64,000 bases of DNA. Source: Novosphingobium sediminis (GTDB lineage: Bacteria > Pseudomonadota > Alphaproteobacteria > Sphingomonadales > Sphingomonadaceae). Of this stretch, positions 27,475 through 35,848 are shown piece after piece. The position numbers were made by a program, and so were the translations under genes. The DNA is taken from NCBI RefSeq assembly GCF_007991615.1, contig NZ_BJYR01000001.1:1-64000 (forward strand). Direction: 5' to 3'. The notes beneath the pieces are model-generated. The model did not search any database, was not told the origin of the DNA, and saw nothing but the letters and a program-made list of their open reading frames with translations. Position 1 is the first letter of the stretch; the number at the start of each line of letters is the position of its first letter.

Positions 27475-27521
27475 AGTGCATTACGCGCATTGATACGATA
27501 TATGATTCTTGATGATGCACT
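27475..27521. promoter_or_regulatory. Inverted repeat upstream of the dioxygenase operon
   Basis: AGTGCAT (27475-27481) and ATGCACT (27515-27521) are perfect inverted copies flanking an AT-rich core containing TGATACGATATATGA. They lie in the 140-base gap between the LysR gene and the dioxygenase gene, as expected for an operator or promoter region. Function is inferred. Confidence 0.3.
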
Positions 27522-27602
27522 GCTGAGCCGGTCCATTCCGGGCTAAAGTCGTCGGGCAAGAGAGCGGCGGGCAGGCTGCCACACATCCCAGCGGGGAAGA
27601 TC

Positions 27603-28739
27603 ATGAACCTCACCACCTCGTCCACCGCACCGGTCACGCTGACTGACACCGGCCTCGAAGTCCTGCTTCCCGGCGGGTGCTCTGCCTATTTCAACAACTA
27701 CTGGCTGCGCGACAACTGCCCGACTTCGTTCGACAGCCAGACCCGCGAGCGGGTGTTCGACATCTTCCATCTCGACACCGCGCCGCGCCCGCGCCGCGCC
27801 GAAGTGGTGGACGGCGCGCTCGAGATTGCGTGGGAAGGCGAGAACCACACCAGCCGCTATCCGCTCGATTGGCTGGCCAGCTACGCCGAAGGCAAGCGCC
27901 GCCAAGATCCGTCCGATCTGCCGCGCCGCGCCTGGTATGCCGACCATTACCCCAACGTCGCCCGTTTCCCGCAGGCAGACCTCATGGCGGACAAGGCCAA
28001 GGTCGCCGAGTGGCTCAAGGCGCTGATCGTCGAAGGCGTCGCGCTGGTGACCGACATGCCCGACAGCGACGAGGGTCTAACCGAACTCGTCAAGCTGATG
28101 GGCCACGTGCGGCCGACGTTCTTCGGCGAATACTTCGATGTGATGACGCATATCGAGCCGACCAATCTTGCCTACACGGCCAAGGCGCTCGAACTCCACA
28201 CCGATACCCCTGCCGAGGACATGGCCCCCGGCGTCCAGTTCCTCCACTGCCGCGCTAACAGCGTCGAGGGCGGGCAGAACCTGTTCCTCGACGGCGTCGC
28301 GGTCGCCAACGATTTCCGTGAACTGTACCCCGAAGACTTCAAACTCCTCGCCGAGACCGAAGTGCCGTTCTACTGCGAGCACGACACCTATGATGTCCGC
28401 TCGCGCCAGCGGGTGATCGAACTTGATGCGCACGGCGAGGTTTCCGGCGTCACCATCAGCCAGCACATGGCCGACGTGTTCGATCTGCCGCAGGATGTGC
28501 TGGATCGCTACTACCCGGCGTTCTGCCGCTTCGGCCGCATGCTGCAATCGGACAAGTACCTCATGCGCTTCCGCATCAATGCAGGCGAATGCATCGTCTT
28601 CGACAACCACCGCATCGTTCACGGGCGTGAGGCCTATTCGGCGACCAGCGGCGCGCGCTATCTGCGCGGCACTTATGCCGATCGCGGCGAAATGCGCAGC
28701 ACCTACCGCGCACTGACGAGCGAAGGCCGCTTCAAGTGA
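27603..28739 (+). CDS. Gamma-butyrobetaine dioxygenase-like Fe(II)/2-oxoglutarate oxygenase
   Basis: A 378-residue two-domain enzyme with GGGGAAG upstream of the ATG. The N-terminal DUF971-type domain is followed by a TauD/TfdA jelly-roll. Iron ligands are H199-x-D201 (HTDTP) and H340 (IVHGR). Family members hydroxylate gamma-butyrobetaine to carnitine or act on trimethyllysine. From memory of human BBOX1, the zinc-site segment NCPCSDC reads NCPTSFD here, so two of three Cys are lost. The aromatic-cage positions read Phe, Phe, Tyr and Thr, so a trimethylammonium substrate is plausible but unproven. It is the first gene of a four-gene operon. Confidence 0.87.
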   Translation: MNLTTSSTAPVTLTDTGLEVLLPGGCSAYFNNYWLRDNCPTSFDSQTRERVFDIFHLDTAPRPRRAEVVDGALEIAWEGENHTSRYPLDWLASYAEGKRRQDPSDLPRRAWYADHYPNVARFPQADLMADKAKVAEWLKALIVEGVALVTDMPDSDEGLTELVKLMGHVRPTFFGEYFDVMTHIEPTNLAYTAKALELHTDTPAEDMAPGVQFLHCRANSVEGGQNLFLDGVAVANDFRELYPEDFKLLAETEVPFYCEHDTYDVRSRQRVIELDAHGEVSGVTISQHMADVFDLPQDVLDRYYPAFCRFGRMLQSDKYLMRFRINAGECIVFDNHRIVHGREAYSATSGARYLRGTYADRGEMRSTYRALTSEGRFK

Positions 28740-29455
28740 CGGAAGCCGAAGTCGCCGCGCTGCGTGAGGATCTCGCCGCGGCGTTTCGCATCACCGCGCA
28801 GATGGGCTGGTCGGAATCCGTCGGCAACCACTTCAGCGCGGCGGTTTCGGCGGGCGGCAAGCAGTTCCTGCTGAACCGCAAGTGGCAGCATTTTGCCAGC
28901 ATCAAGCCCGATGATCTGATGCTGCTCGATGCCGACGATGCCGAGGTGATGAACCGCCCCGACGCACCAGATGCTTCGGCCTGGACGATCCACGGCACCG
29001 TCCACCGCCAGTGCCCCGCCGCGCGCGTCATCATCCACTGCCACCCGCCGCACGCTACCGCGCTCGCTACTTTGGCTGATCCGCGCATGCTGCCGCTCGA
29101 CAACAACACCGCGCGCTTCTTCAACCGGCTAGCCATCGACCAAGGCTTTGGCGGGATTGCCGACGAGGCCGAGGAAGGCCTGCGCCTTGCCGCCGCGCTG
29201 GGCGGCAAGAAGACGCTGCTGATGGGCAGCCACGGCGTGACCTGCACCGGCCCGACCGTCGCCGAGGCCTTCGAGGACCTCTACTTCTTCGAGAAAGCCG
29301 CGCAGACGCTCTTGCTCGCCTATGCCAGCGGCCAGCCGCTCAATGTGCTGTCTGATGAAGTCGCCGAAAAGACCGCGCGCGGGTGGGATGACTATCGCGG
29401 CATGTCCTATGCGCATTTTGACTGGCTGAAGTCGCAGCTTCCGCCGCTAGTCTGA
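28736..29455 (+). CDS. Class II aldolase/adducin-family protein
   Basis: A 239-residue protein of the fuculose-aldolase/adducin fold. Zinc ligands are expected in 'IIHCHPPHATALA' and the following 'GSHGVTCTGPT' segment. Class II aldolases of this type make or break C-C bonds next to a carbonyl or decarboxylate keto acids. The GTG start overlaps the dioxygenase stop by four bases, so the two are translationally coupled and probably act in sequence. A substrate cannot be assigned. Confidence 0.85.
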   Translation: MTEAEVAALREDLAAAFRITAQMGWSESVGNHFSAAVSAGGKQFLLNRKWQHFASIKPDDLMLLDADDAEVMNRPDAPDASAWTIHGTVHRQCPAARVIIHCHPPHATALATLADPRMLPLDNNTARFFNRLAIDQGFGGIADEAEEGLRLAAALGGKKTLLMGSHGVTCTGPTVAEAFEDLYFFEKAAQTLLLAYASGQPLNVLSDEVAEKTARGWDDYRGMSYAHFDWLKSQLPPLV

Positions 29456-29459
29456 TCTG

Positions 29460-30533
29460 ATGGAACCCGTACCTGCCACCATGGAAGCCATCTTGCTGAC
29501 CGGCAATGGCGGGTTCGAATGCCTGTCACACCGCAGCGATGTGCCGGTGCCGCAGCCGGGCGTTGGCGAAGTGCTGATCCGCGTCGGCGCCTGCGGGGTC
29601 AACAACACCGATATCAACACGCGCACCGCGTGGTACTCCAAGTCCGTCACTGTGGCGACTGAAGCGGGTGGCGGCGACGGCTTTGCTGAAGCCAAGACCG
29701 AGGACTCGGGCTGGACCGGCGCTTTGCCGCAGTTCCCGCGCATTCAGGGCGCGGATGCCGCCGGGCGCATCATTGCCGTGGGGGAGGGGGTGGACCCTGC
29801 CCGCATCGGTCAGCGCGTGCTGGTTGAACCGGTATTCAGGGGCGCGAGCCGCTTCGAGGCGGTCTATTTCGGTTCCGAAGTCGATGGCGCGTTCGCGCAA
29901 TACGCGAGGATGCCCTCGGCTCACGCGCACCGCATCGAAACCGCGCTGACTGATACCGAGCTCGCCTCGTTCCCTTGCGCCTACTCGGCGGCGGAGAACA
30001 TGTTGACGCGCACCGCGCTTGTTGCGGGAGAGCGCGTTTTGATTACGGGCGCGTCGGGCGGCGTTGGTTCGGCAGCAGTGCAGCTTGCAAAGCGGCGCGG
30101 GGCCGAGATCACCGCGCTTGCGAGCGTCGACAAGGCTGAGGGCGTTCGCGCACTGGGCGCCTCTGATGTCCTTCCGCGCGACGCCCGGTTCGATCCGGAA
30201 ACCTTTGATGTGGTGATCGATGTGGCAGGTGGCGCAGGTTTCCCGGCGCTGCTTGAAGCCCTCAAGCGTGGCGGGCGTTATGGTGTCGCGGGCGCGATTT
30301 CCGGTCCCATCGCCGAGCTCGACTTGCGCACCCTCTACCTCAAGGACCTGACGCTCCTCGGCTGCACGATCCTGGAGCCCGAAGTGTTCCCCAATCTCGT
30401 CAGCTATATCGAGCGCGGTGAAATCCGCCCGGTCGTCGCCGCAACCTATCCGCTTTCCCAAATCGTCGCGGCGCAGCGCGCCTTTCTAGAAAAGAAGCAC
30501 ATCGGCAAGATCGTGCTGATCCCCGGAGAATAA
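29460..30533 (+). CDS. Medium-chain reductase, zinc-free type
   Basis: A 357-residue MDR-superfamily oxidoreductase. The GroES-like N-terminal half is followed by the cofactor motif 'GASGGVGSAAVQLAKRRGA' and a nucleotide-binding domain. The catalytic-zinc signature (GHE) is replaced by 'GADAAG', and no structural-zinc Cys cluster is seen, so it belongs with quinone reductase-like members. An insertion of about 30 residues follows 'NNTDINTRT'. The start is four bases after the aldolase stop. It probably reduces an unsaturated or carbonyl intermediate with NADPH. Confidence 0.85.
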   Translation: MEPVPATMEAILLTGNGGFECLSHRSDVPVPQPGVGEVLIRVGACGVNNTDINTRTAWYSKSVTVATEAGGGDGFAEAKTEDSGWTGALPQFPRIQGADAAGRIIAVGEGVDPARIGQRVLVEPVFRGASRFEAVYFGSEVDGAFAQYARMPSAHAHRIETALTDTELASFPCAYSAAENMLTRTALVAGERVLITGASGGVGSAAVQLAKRRGAEITALASVDKAEGVRALGASDVLPRDARFDPETFDVVIDVAGGAGFPALLEALKRGGRYGVAGAISGPIAELDLRTLYLKDLTLLGCTILEPEVFPNLVSYIERGEIRPVVAATYPLSQIVAAQRAFLEKKHIGKIVLIPGE

Positions 30534-30538
30534 CGCAC

Positions 30539-31492
30539 ATGAAGATCGGTTTCATCGGCCTCGGCAATGTCGGCGGCAAGCTGGCGGGCAGCCTCATCCG
30601 CAACGGCCATGACGTTACGGTGCGCGATCTCAATCCCGAACTCGTTGCCGAATATGTCGCGCGCGGCGCGAAGGAAGCGGCTAGCCCCGCCGCGCTCGGC
30701 GAGGCGGTCGATGTCATCATCACCTGCCTGCCGTCGCCCGCGGCCAGCGCCGCCGTGGCCGAGGGTGAGGACGGTTTCCTCGCCGTCATGCGCCCCGGGC
30801 AGGTCTGGATGGAAATGAGCACCACCGACTATGCCGAAGTCCTGCGCCTCGGCCCGCTGGTGGAGGCCAAGGGCGGCCTGTTCATGGAATGCCCCGTTTC
30901 GGGCGGCTGCCACCGCGCGGATACCGGCAACATCTCGATCTTCGCCGCCGGCCCGCGCGAGGGCTTCGAGCGCGTGCTGCCGGTGCTCAAGACCCTCGGT
31001 CGCCGCGTGCTTCACACTGGCGACTGGGGCACAGCCTCGCAGCTCAAGGTCATGACGAACTTCCTGTGCACCGCGCACCTCGTTGCGCTCGCCGAGGCGC
31101 TGACGGTGTGCAAGGCGGTCGGGCTCGACATGAACACGACCTATGAGGCGATCCGCATTTCCTCAGGCAACAGCTTTGTCCACGAGACGGAATCGCAGGT
31201 GATCCTCAACGGTAGCCGCGACATCAACTTCACGATGGACCTCGTTTCCAAGGACGTTGGCCTGTTCGACAAGATCGCGCAGGAGACCGGCGTTCCGGTC
31301 GAAATGTCGCCGCTCATCGTGCGCCTGTTCAAGGAAGGCGAAGCCGCTTTCGGCCCGCGCGAGTTCTCGCCCAACATCATCCGCCGCTATGAAGAGCCGC
31401 TGGGCATCAAGGTGCTGGGCACCGGCTTCCCGGACCAGATGGTCGATGATGAGCCCGAAGAGCAGGGCTACGAAGTGGTGGTGCGCCGGTAA
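30539..31492 (+). CDS. 3-hydroxyisobutyrate dehydrogenase-like (beta-hydroxyacid dehydrogenase)
   Basis: A 317-residue enzyme. The N-terminal Rossmann motif is GLGNVGG (residues 7-13). The substrate motif 'MECPVSGGCHRADTG' (DxPVSGG type, with Glu-Cys in place of Asp-x) and the catalytic Lys in 'ASQLKVMTNF' are present. The family oxidises beta-hydroxy acids such as 3-hydroxyisobutyrate, tartronate or threonate with NAD(P). With a class II aldolase beside it the pair recalls four-carbon acid-sugar pathways, but the kinase of those pathways is absent. It is last in the dioxygenase operon and ends just before the palindromic repeat. Confidence 0.87.
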   Translation: MKIGFIGLGNVGGKLAGSLIRNGHDVTVRDLNPELVAEYVARGAKEAASPAALGEAVDVIITCLPSPAASAAVAEGEDGFLAVMRPGQVWMEMSTTDYAEVLRLGPLVEAKGGLFMECPVSGGCHRADTGNISIFAAGPREGFERVLPVLKTLGRRVLHTGDWGTASQLKVMTNFLCTAHLVALAEALTVCKAVGLDMNTTYEAIRISSGNSFVHETESQVILNGSRDINFTMDLVSKDVGLFDKIAQETGVPVEMSPLIVRLFKEGEAAFGPREFSPNIIRRYEEPLGIKVLGTGFPDQMVDDEPEEQGYEVVVRR

Positions 31493-31517
31493 GCCATTCG
31501 CAAAATCATTCCAAAAT

Positions 31518-31592
31518 CCGCTCATGCTGAGCTTGTCGAAGCATCACTCCCGGCCGTGGTGCGAGATGCTTCGACAAGCTCAGCATGAGCGG
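31518..31592. repeat. 28-bp perfect inverted repeat between convergent operons
   Basis: Two arms of 28 bases (31518-31545 and 31565-31592) are exact reverse complements around a 19-base centre containing CGGCCG. The core, GCTTCGACAAGCTCAGCAT, matches an intergenic palindrome I recall as recurrent in sphingomonad and related genomes. Its position between two converging operons suits a bidirectional terminator or mRNA-end stabiliser. No transposase is nearby. Confidence 0.9.
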
Positions 31593-31608
31593 GCTTGGTT
31601 GATCACAA

Positions 31609-33222
31609 TTATCTCGCCGCCAGAATCATCGCCGCGCCCTTTTCCGCCACCATCACGGTCGGCGCATTTGTGTTGCCGCTGGTGATATTGGGGAAGATCG
31701 AGGCATCGATCACGCGCAGGCCCTCGGTGCCGTGGACGCGAAGTTGCGCATCGACCACGGAGGTCGCCGCGTCTGGACCCATCGCGCACGTGCCGGTGGG
31801 GTGGTAAACCGTATCTGCCCGCGCGCGGAAATCCGCCAGCTGATCTTCCTCGCTCACGACTTGCGGGCCGGGGATGAGTTCCTCGGTGATCATGTCGGCC
31901 AGCGGGCGGCTCGCGGCGATCTGGCGTAGCAGGCGGTTGCCGGCCAGCACTTCGGCGATGTCCTGCTCGGTCGACAGGTAGTTCGGCTGGATCAGCGGAT
32001 ACTCCAGCGGATCGCCCGAGCGCAGTTCGAGATAGCCCCGGCTGGTCGGTCGGCACGGATTGAACGAGAGCAGGAACGCCGAGAACGGATCGGGATTCAG
32101 CAGCTTGCGCGCGGCGAGCGGTGTCTTGGTATAGCTCACCGGGCTGAAATAGAGCTGCAGGTCGACATTCGGCGCATCGGGTCCGCTGCGCACGAAGCCG
32201 CCGCTCTGGTTGACGCTGAGCGACAGTGGTCCGCGCCGGTCGAACGCGAAACGCAGCGCCGCCTGCGCCTTGCCGAGCAGCGGGTGCAGTTCGTCGTTCA
32301 AGGTCGCGGTGCGCACCTTGTAGAAGTACGACACCGCGAGATGGTCCTGCAGGTTCTTGCCCACCGCGGGCAGGTGCTGCTGAACGGCGATGCCATGCTG
32401 CCCCAATGCCGCGCCGTCGCCAATGCCCGAGAGCATGAGCAATTGCGGCGAATTGATCGCGCCGCCGGAGAGGATGACCTCGCGGCGGGCCTTCACCTGA
32501 TGCAGCTTTCCGCCGCGCCGGTACTCGATGCCGACCGCCCGATTGCCCTCGAACAGCACGCGCGTGGCTTGCGATTTCGTCTGCAGTTTCAGGTTCTTGC
32601 GCTTCAGTGCCGGGTGCAGGAACGCATTGGCAGTTGACGCGCGCCAGCCGCCGCGCGTGTTGATCTGGTAAAAGCCGACCCCTTCCGGGTTGCTGCCGTT
32701 GAAGTCGCTCGTGACCGGAAAGCCGAGGCCTTCCGCCGTCTCGATGAAGCTGTGGCAGACCGGGTGGACGTGGGGCGTGATCTCGGTCACGTGCTGCGGC
32801 CCGCCGCGCCCGTGATGCGCGCTGAAGCGGTCGAAGTCCTCGGACTTGGTGAAGTATGGCAGCACATCGTTCCACGCCCAGCCGGGATTGCCTGCCGCGT
32901 GCCAGTCGTCGAAATCGCGCGGCTGTCCGCGTACGTAGACCATGGCGTTGATCGAGCCTGAGCCACCGATCACCTTGCCGCGCGGCCAATAGCTGCTGCG
33001 CCCGCCGAGCCCTTCGACGGCTTCCGTATCGTACATCCAGTTGATGCGGCGATCGAAGAAGGTGCGGCCATAGCCGATCGGCATCTGAATCCAGATCGAC
33101 AGGTCGCTGCCGCCGGCTTCGAGCAACAGCACCGTGGACTTGCCGTCCTCGGTCAGCCGGTTGGCCAGCACGCACCCGGCGGTGCCGGCGCCCACCACGA
33201 TATAGTCAAATATTTCAGTCAT
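31609..33222 (-). CDS. GMC-family oxidoreductase (choline dehydrogenase-like)
   Basis: A 537-residue FAD alcohol oxidase or dehydrogenase. The N-terminal GAGTAGCVLANRL motif, the GMC signature 'PRGKVIGGSGSINAM' and the active-site 'HPTGTCAMG' followed by a late Asn in 'SGNTNAPT' are all present. GMC enzymes oxidise primary alcohols such as choline, polyethylene glycol or aryl alcohols. Its start shares one base with the stop of the enolase-family gene. It ends the MFS-ALDH-enolase-GMC operon. With the aldehyde dehydrogenase upstream it could take an alcohol to an acid. Confidence 0.92.
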   Translation of the reverse strand: MTEIFDYIVVGAGTAGCVLANRLTEDGKSTVLLLEAGGSDLSIWIQMPIGYGRTFFDRRINWMYDTEAVEGLGGRSSYWPRGKVIGGSGSINAMVYVRGQPRDFDDWHAAGNPGWAWNDVLPYFTKSEDFDRFSAHHGRGGPQHVTEITPHVHPVCHSFIETAEGLGFPVTSDFNGSNPEGVGFYQINTRGGWRASTANAFLHPALKRKNLKLQTKSQATRVLFEGNRAVGIEYRRGGKLHQVKARREVILSGGAINSPQLLMLSGIGDGAALGQHGIAVQQHLPAVGKNLQDHLAVSYFYKVRTATLNDELHPLLGKAQAALRFAFDRRGPLSLSVNQSGGFVRSGPDAPNVDLQLYFSPVSYTKTPLAARKLLNPDPFSAFLLSFNPCRPTSRGYLELRSGDPLEYPLIQPNYLSTEQDIAEVLAGNRLLRQIAASRPLADMITEELIPGPQVVSEEDQLADFRARADTVYHPTGTCAMGPDAATSVVDAQLRVHGTEGLRVIDASIFPNITSGNTNAPTVMVAEKGAAMILAAR

Positions 33223-34409
33223 CAGAATACCGGGTGCTGTGTCATTTCCAGATGCAGCATATCCCCGGCGTAGGGATGGTTCCGCGCCACATCTTCGTTA
33301 AGCTCGACGCCAAGTCCCGGTTCCGTCGGCGGGATCACATGGCCTTCCTCGAAGCGGATCGGGCTCTTGAGGATTTCGGTGTGGAAACCGCCCCAGTCCT
33401 CGATGCTTTCGAGGATCAGGAAATTCGGCGTCGCCGTCGCCAGTTGGATATTGGCTGCGCCAACCACCGGCCCGCAATAGAGATGCGGCGCAATCTGCGC
33501 GTGGCGCACTTCGGCCATGCCCGCGATCTTCTTGGCTTCGAGCAGACCGCCTACGCGCCCGAGGTTCATCTGCAGGATCGCCGCACTGCCCGCCTCAAGC
33601 AGCCGCGCGAAATCGTACTTCGTCGCCAGCCGCTCGCCGGTCGCGATGGGAATCGAGGTTGCCCGCGCGACCTTGGCCATTTCCTCAGGCGCATCGGGGG
33701 GCACGGGCTCTTCCAGCCACAGCGGATCGGCTGCTTCCAGCCGCTTGGCCAGCCGGATCGCGCCCGCCGCCGTCATCTGACCGTGGGTGCCGAACAGCAG
33801 ATCCGCCTTGCTTCCCACGGCTTCGCGCAGGGTGAGGGCGAACCTCTCCGAAAGATCGAGCGCTTCCAGCGAAAGCTGCCGCCCGTCGAAGGCTGTGTAA
33901 GGCCCTGCCGGATCGAACTTCAGCGCGGTGAAGCCCATCGCGAGGTATTCCGCCGAACGCTCCGCCGCGAGATCGGGATCGTGGTAGACGTCGGTCTTAT
34001 CGCCGGGGCGGGGATAGATGTAGGTGTAGGCGCGCAGGCGCTCGTGCACTTGGCCGCCAAGCAGCTTGTAAACCGGCTTGCCTGCCGCCTTGCCGATGAT
34101 GTCCCAGCAGGCCATCTCCAGCGCGCTGAGCACGCCCATCAGCGATAGGTCGGAATGCTGGGTGAAGCCGCTGGAATAGACGCGGCGCCACAGGTTCTCG
34201 ATATCGTGCGGATCGCGGCCTACGGCATAGCGCGCGAATACATCCTCGATCATCTTCGCCACGAGATGAGGCGAGAAGGGGACGCAATAGGCCTCCCCGA
34301 TCCCGCTGATCCCGCAGGCCGTCGTCAGCTTGACGAACACGAAGTAGCGCCCGCCGAAATGCGGCGGCGGGTTGCCGACGACGAATGTCTCGATATCGGC
34401 GAGCTTCAT
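33222..34409 (-). CDS. Enolase-superfamily dehydratase/cycloisomerase
   Basis: A 395-residue mandelate racemase/muconate lactonizing-type enzyme, starting at the ATG that overlaps the aldehyde dehydrogenase stop (ATGA). The capping domain is at about residues 1-125 and the barrel follows. Metal and acid/base candidates are the Lys in 'ALKFDPAG', 'FGTHGQ', Glu in 'WLEEPVP', Glu in 'ATGERL' and His in 'IAPHLYCG'. The usual first metal Asp seems to be Thr in 'FGTHGQ'. Likely reactions are dehydration of an acid sugar or cycloisomerisation. Confidence 0.85.
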   Translation of the reverse strand: MKLADIETFVVGNPPPHFGGRYFVFVKLTTACGISGIGEAYCVPFSPHLVAKMIEDVFARYAVGRDPHDIENLWRRVYSSGFTQHSDLSLMGVLSALEMACWDIIGKAAGKPVYKLLGGQVHERLRAYTYIYPRPGDKTDVYHDPDLAAERSAEYLAMGFTALKFDPAGPYTAFDGRQLSLEALDLSERFALTLREAVGSKADLLFGTHGQMTAAGAIRLAKRLEAADPLWLEEPVPPDAPEEMAKVARATSIPIATGERLATKYDFARLLEAGSAAILQMNLGRVGGLLEAKKIAGMAEVRHAQIAPHLYCGPVVGAANIQLATATPNFLILESIEDWGGFHTEILKSPIRFEEGHVIPPTEPGLGVELNEDVARNHPYAGDMLHLEMTQHPVF

Positions 34410-35848
34410 GCCGGTTCGAAGCCGTTGATGACCTTGATCTCGAGATAGTCGTGGAGGCCGAATTCGCCCCATTCACGCCCATTGCCAGACTGCTTGTAGC
34501 CACCGAACGGCGAGCAGTATTCCTGCCCGGCGCCGTTGAGGTAGACGCTGCCCGCCCGGATCTTGCGCGCAACGCGGCGGCCGCGCTCAAGGTCGCCGCT
34601 CTGGACATAGCCGGCAAGGCCGTAGGGCGTGTCGTTGGCGATGGCGACCGCCTCGTCCTCGTCCTTGAACGGGATCATCGCCAGCACAGGGCCGAAGATT
34701 TCCTCGCGCGCGATGGTCATCTCGTTGGTTACGTCAGCGAAGATCGTCGGCTTGACATAGTAGCCGCGGTTGAACCCGTCGGCGCGGCCCGGTCCGCCCG
34801 TTACCAGCCGCGCGCCTTCCGCGATGCCGGCTTCGATGAGGCGCTGGATCCGGTCGAAGTGAACCTTGCTGACGACCGGCCCGAGATGCGGCCCCTTCTC
34901 CATCGGATCGCCTAGCGTGACGCTTTCGGCCACCGTCTTCGCGATTTCGACGGCCTCGTCATAGACCGAGGCCTCGACCAGCATGCGGGTGGGCGCATTG
35001 CACGATTGGCCCGTGTTGTTGAAGCAGTGGCGCACACCCCGCGCGACGGCGGCTTCGAGCCCGGCATCGGCAAAGACGAGGTTGGGAGACTTGCCGCCAA
35101 GTTCCTGGCTGACGCGCTTGACCGTTTCAGCGGCTGACTTCGCCACCTGAATGCCGGCGCGTGTCGAGCCTGTGAACGAGACCATGTCGGCTTCCGGATG
35201 GCCGGTCAGCGCATCGCCGATGCCGGGGCCGGTGCCGTGGACCATGTTGAACACGCCCGCCGGGAAGCCTGCCTCATGGATGAATTCGGCAAAGAGCTGA
35301 GCCGAGAGCGGGGCGATTTCGCTGGGCTTGAGCACCATCGTGCAGCCTGCGACCAGCGCCGGGCCGATCTTGGCCGCGAGCTGGTTGATCGGCCAGTTCC
35401 AAGGCGTGATCAGCGCGCAGACGCCGACCGCTTCGTGCACCTGCCGCCCGCGGCTGCCAAGCTGACGCTCCCACACCATCTCGCGCGCGGCCTTGACCGT
35501 TTCCTTGAGGTGGCCGGGACCGCATTCGGCCTGCGCGTTGTAGGAGAGGTCGTAGGGCGCGCCCATTTCGGTGCTGATCGCCGTGACCATCTCGTCATAG
35601 CGTGCTTCGAACACGGCGATCAGCTTTTCGACGAGGGCAAGGCGCTCCTCGAGGCTGGTCGCCGAATAGGCGGGAAACGCCGCGCGGGCTGCGGCCATGG
35701 CTTTGTCGACATCGTCCGGCCCGCACAGCGCAACTTGCGCGCAGACTTCCTCGGTCGCCGGATTGATCGCCTCGAACACCGCCGTCGAGGTGGCCGGCAG
35801 CGTCCACGCGCCGTTGATGTACGAGGGGAGAGGAGAAAGCTCAGACAT
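34406..35848 (-). CDS. NAD(P)-dependent aldehyde dehydrogenase
   Basis: A 480-residue aldehyde dehydrogenase of normal length. The catalytic Glu is in 'VSQELGGKSPN' and the nucleophilic Cys in 'NNTGQSCNAPT', and 'ITPWNWPINQ' is the conserved cofactor-pocket segment. It overlaps the MFS gene by eight bases and the enolase-family gene by four, so the group is one transcript. It probably oxidises the aldehyde made by the GMC enzyme. Betaine-aldehyde-type activity is possible but not decided by sequence. Confidence 0.92.
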   Translation of the reverse strand: MSELSPLPSYINGAWTLPATSTAVFEAINPATEEVCAQVALCGPDDVDKAMAAARAAFPAYSATSLEERLALVEKLIAVFEARYDEMVTAISTEMGAPYDLSYNAQAECGPGHLKETVKAAREMVWERQLGSRGRQVHEAVGVCALITPWNWPINQLAAKIGPALVAGCTMVLKPSEIAPLSAQLFAEFIHEAGFPAGVFNMVHGTGPGIGDALTGHPEADMVSFTGSTRAGIQVAKSAAETVKRVSQELGGKSPNLVFADAGLEAAVARGVRHCFNNTGQSCNAPTRMLVEASVYDEAVEIAKTVAESVTLGDPMEKGPHLGPVVSKVHFDRIQRLIEAGIAEGARLVTGGPGRADGFNRGYYVKPTIFADVTNEMTIAREEIFGPVLAMIPFKDEDEAVAIANDTPYGLAGYVQSGDLERGRRVARKIRAGSVYLNGAGQEYCSPFGGYKQSGNGREWGEFGLHDYLEIKVINGFEPA

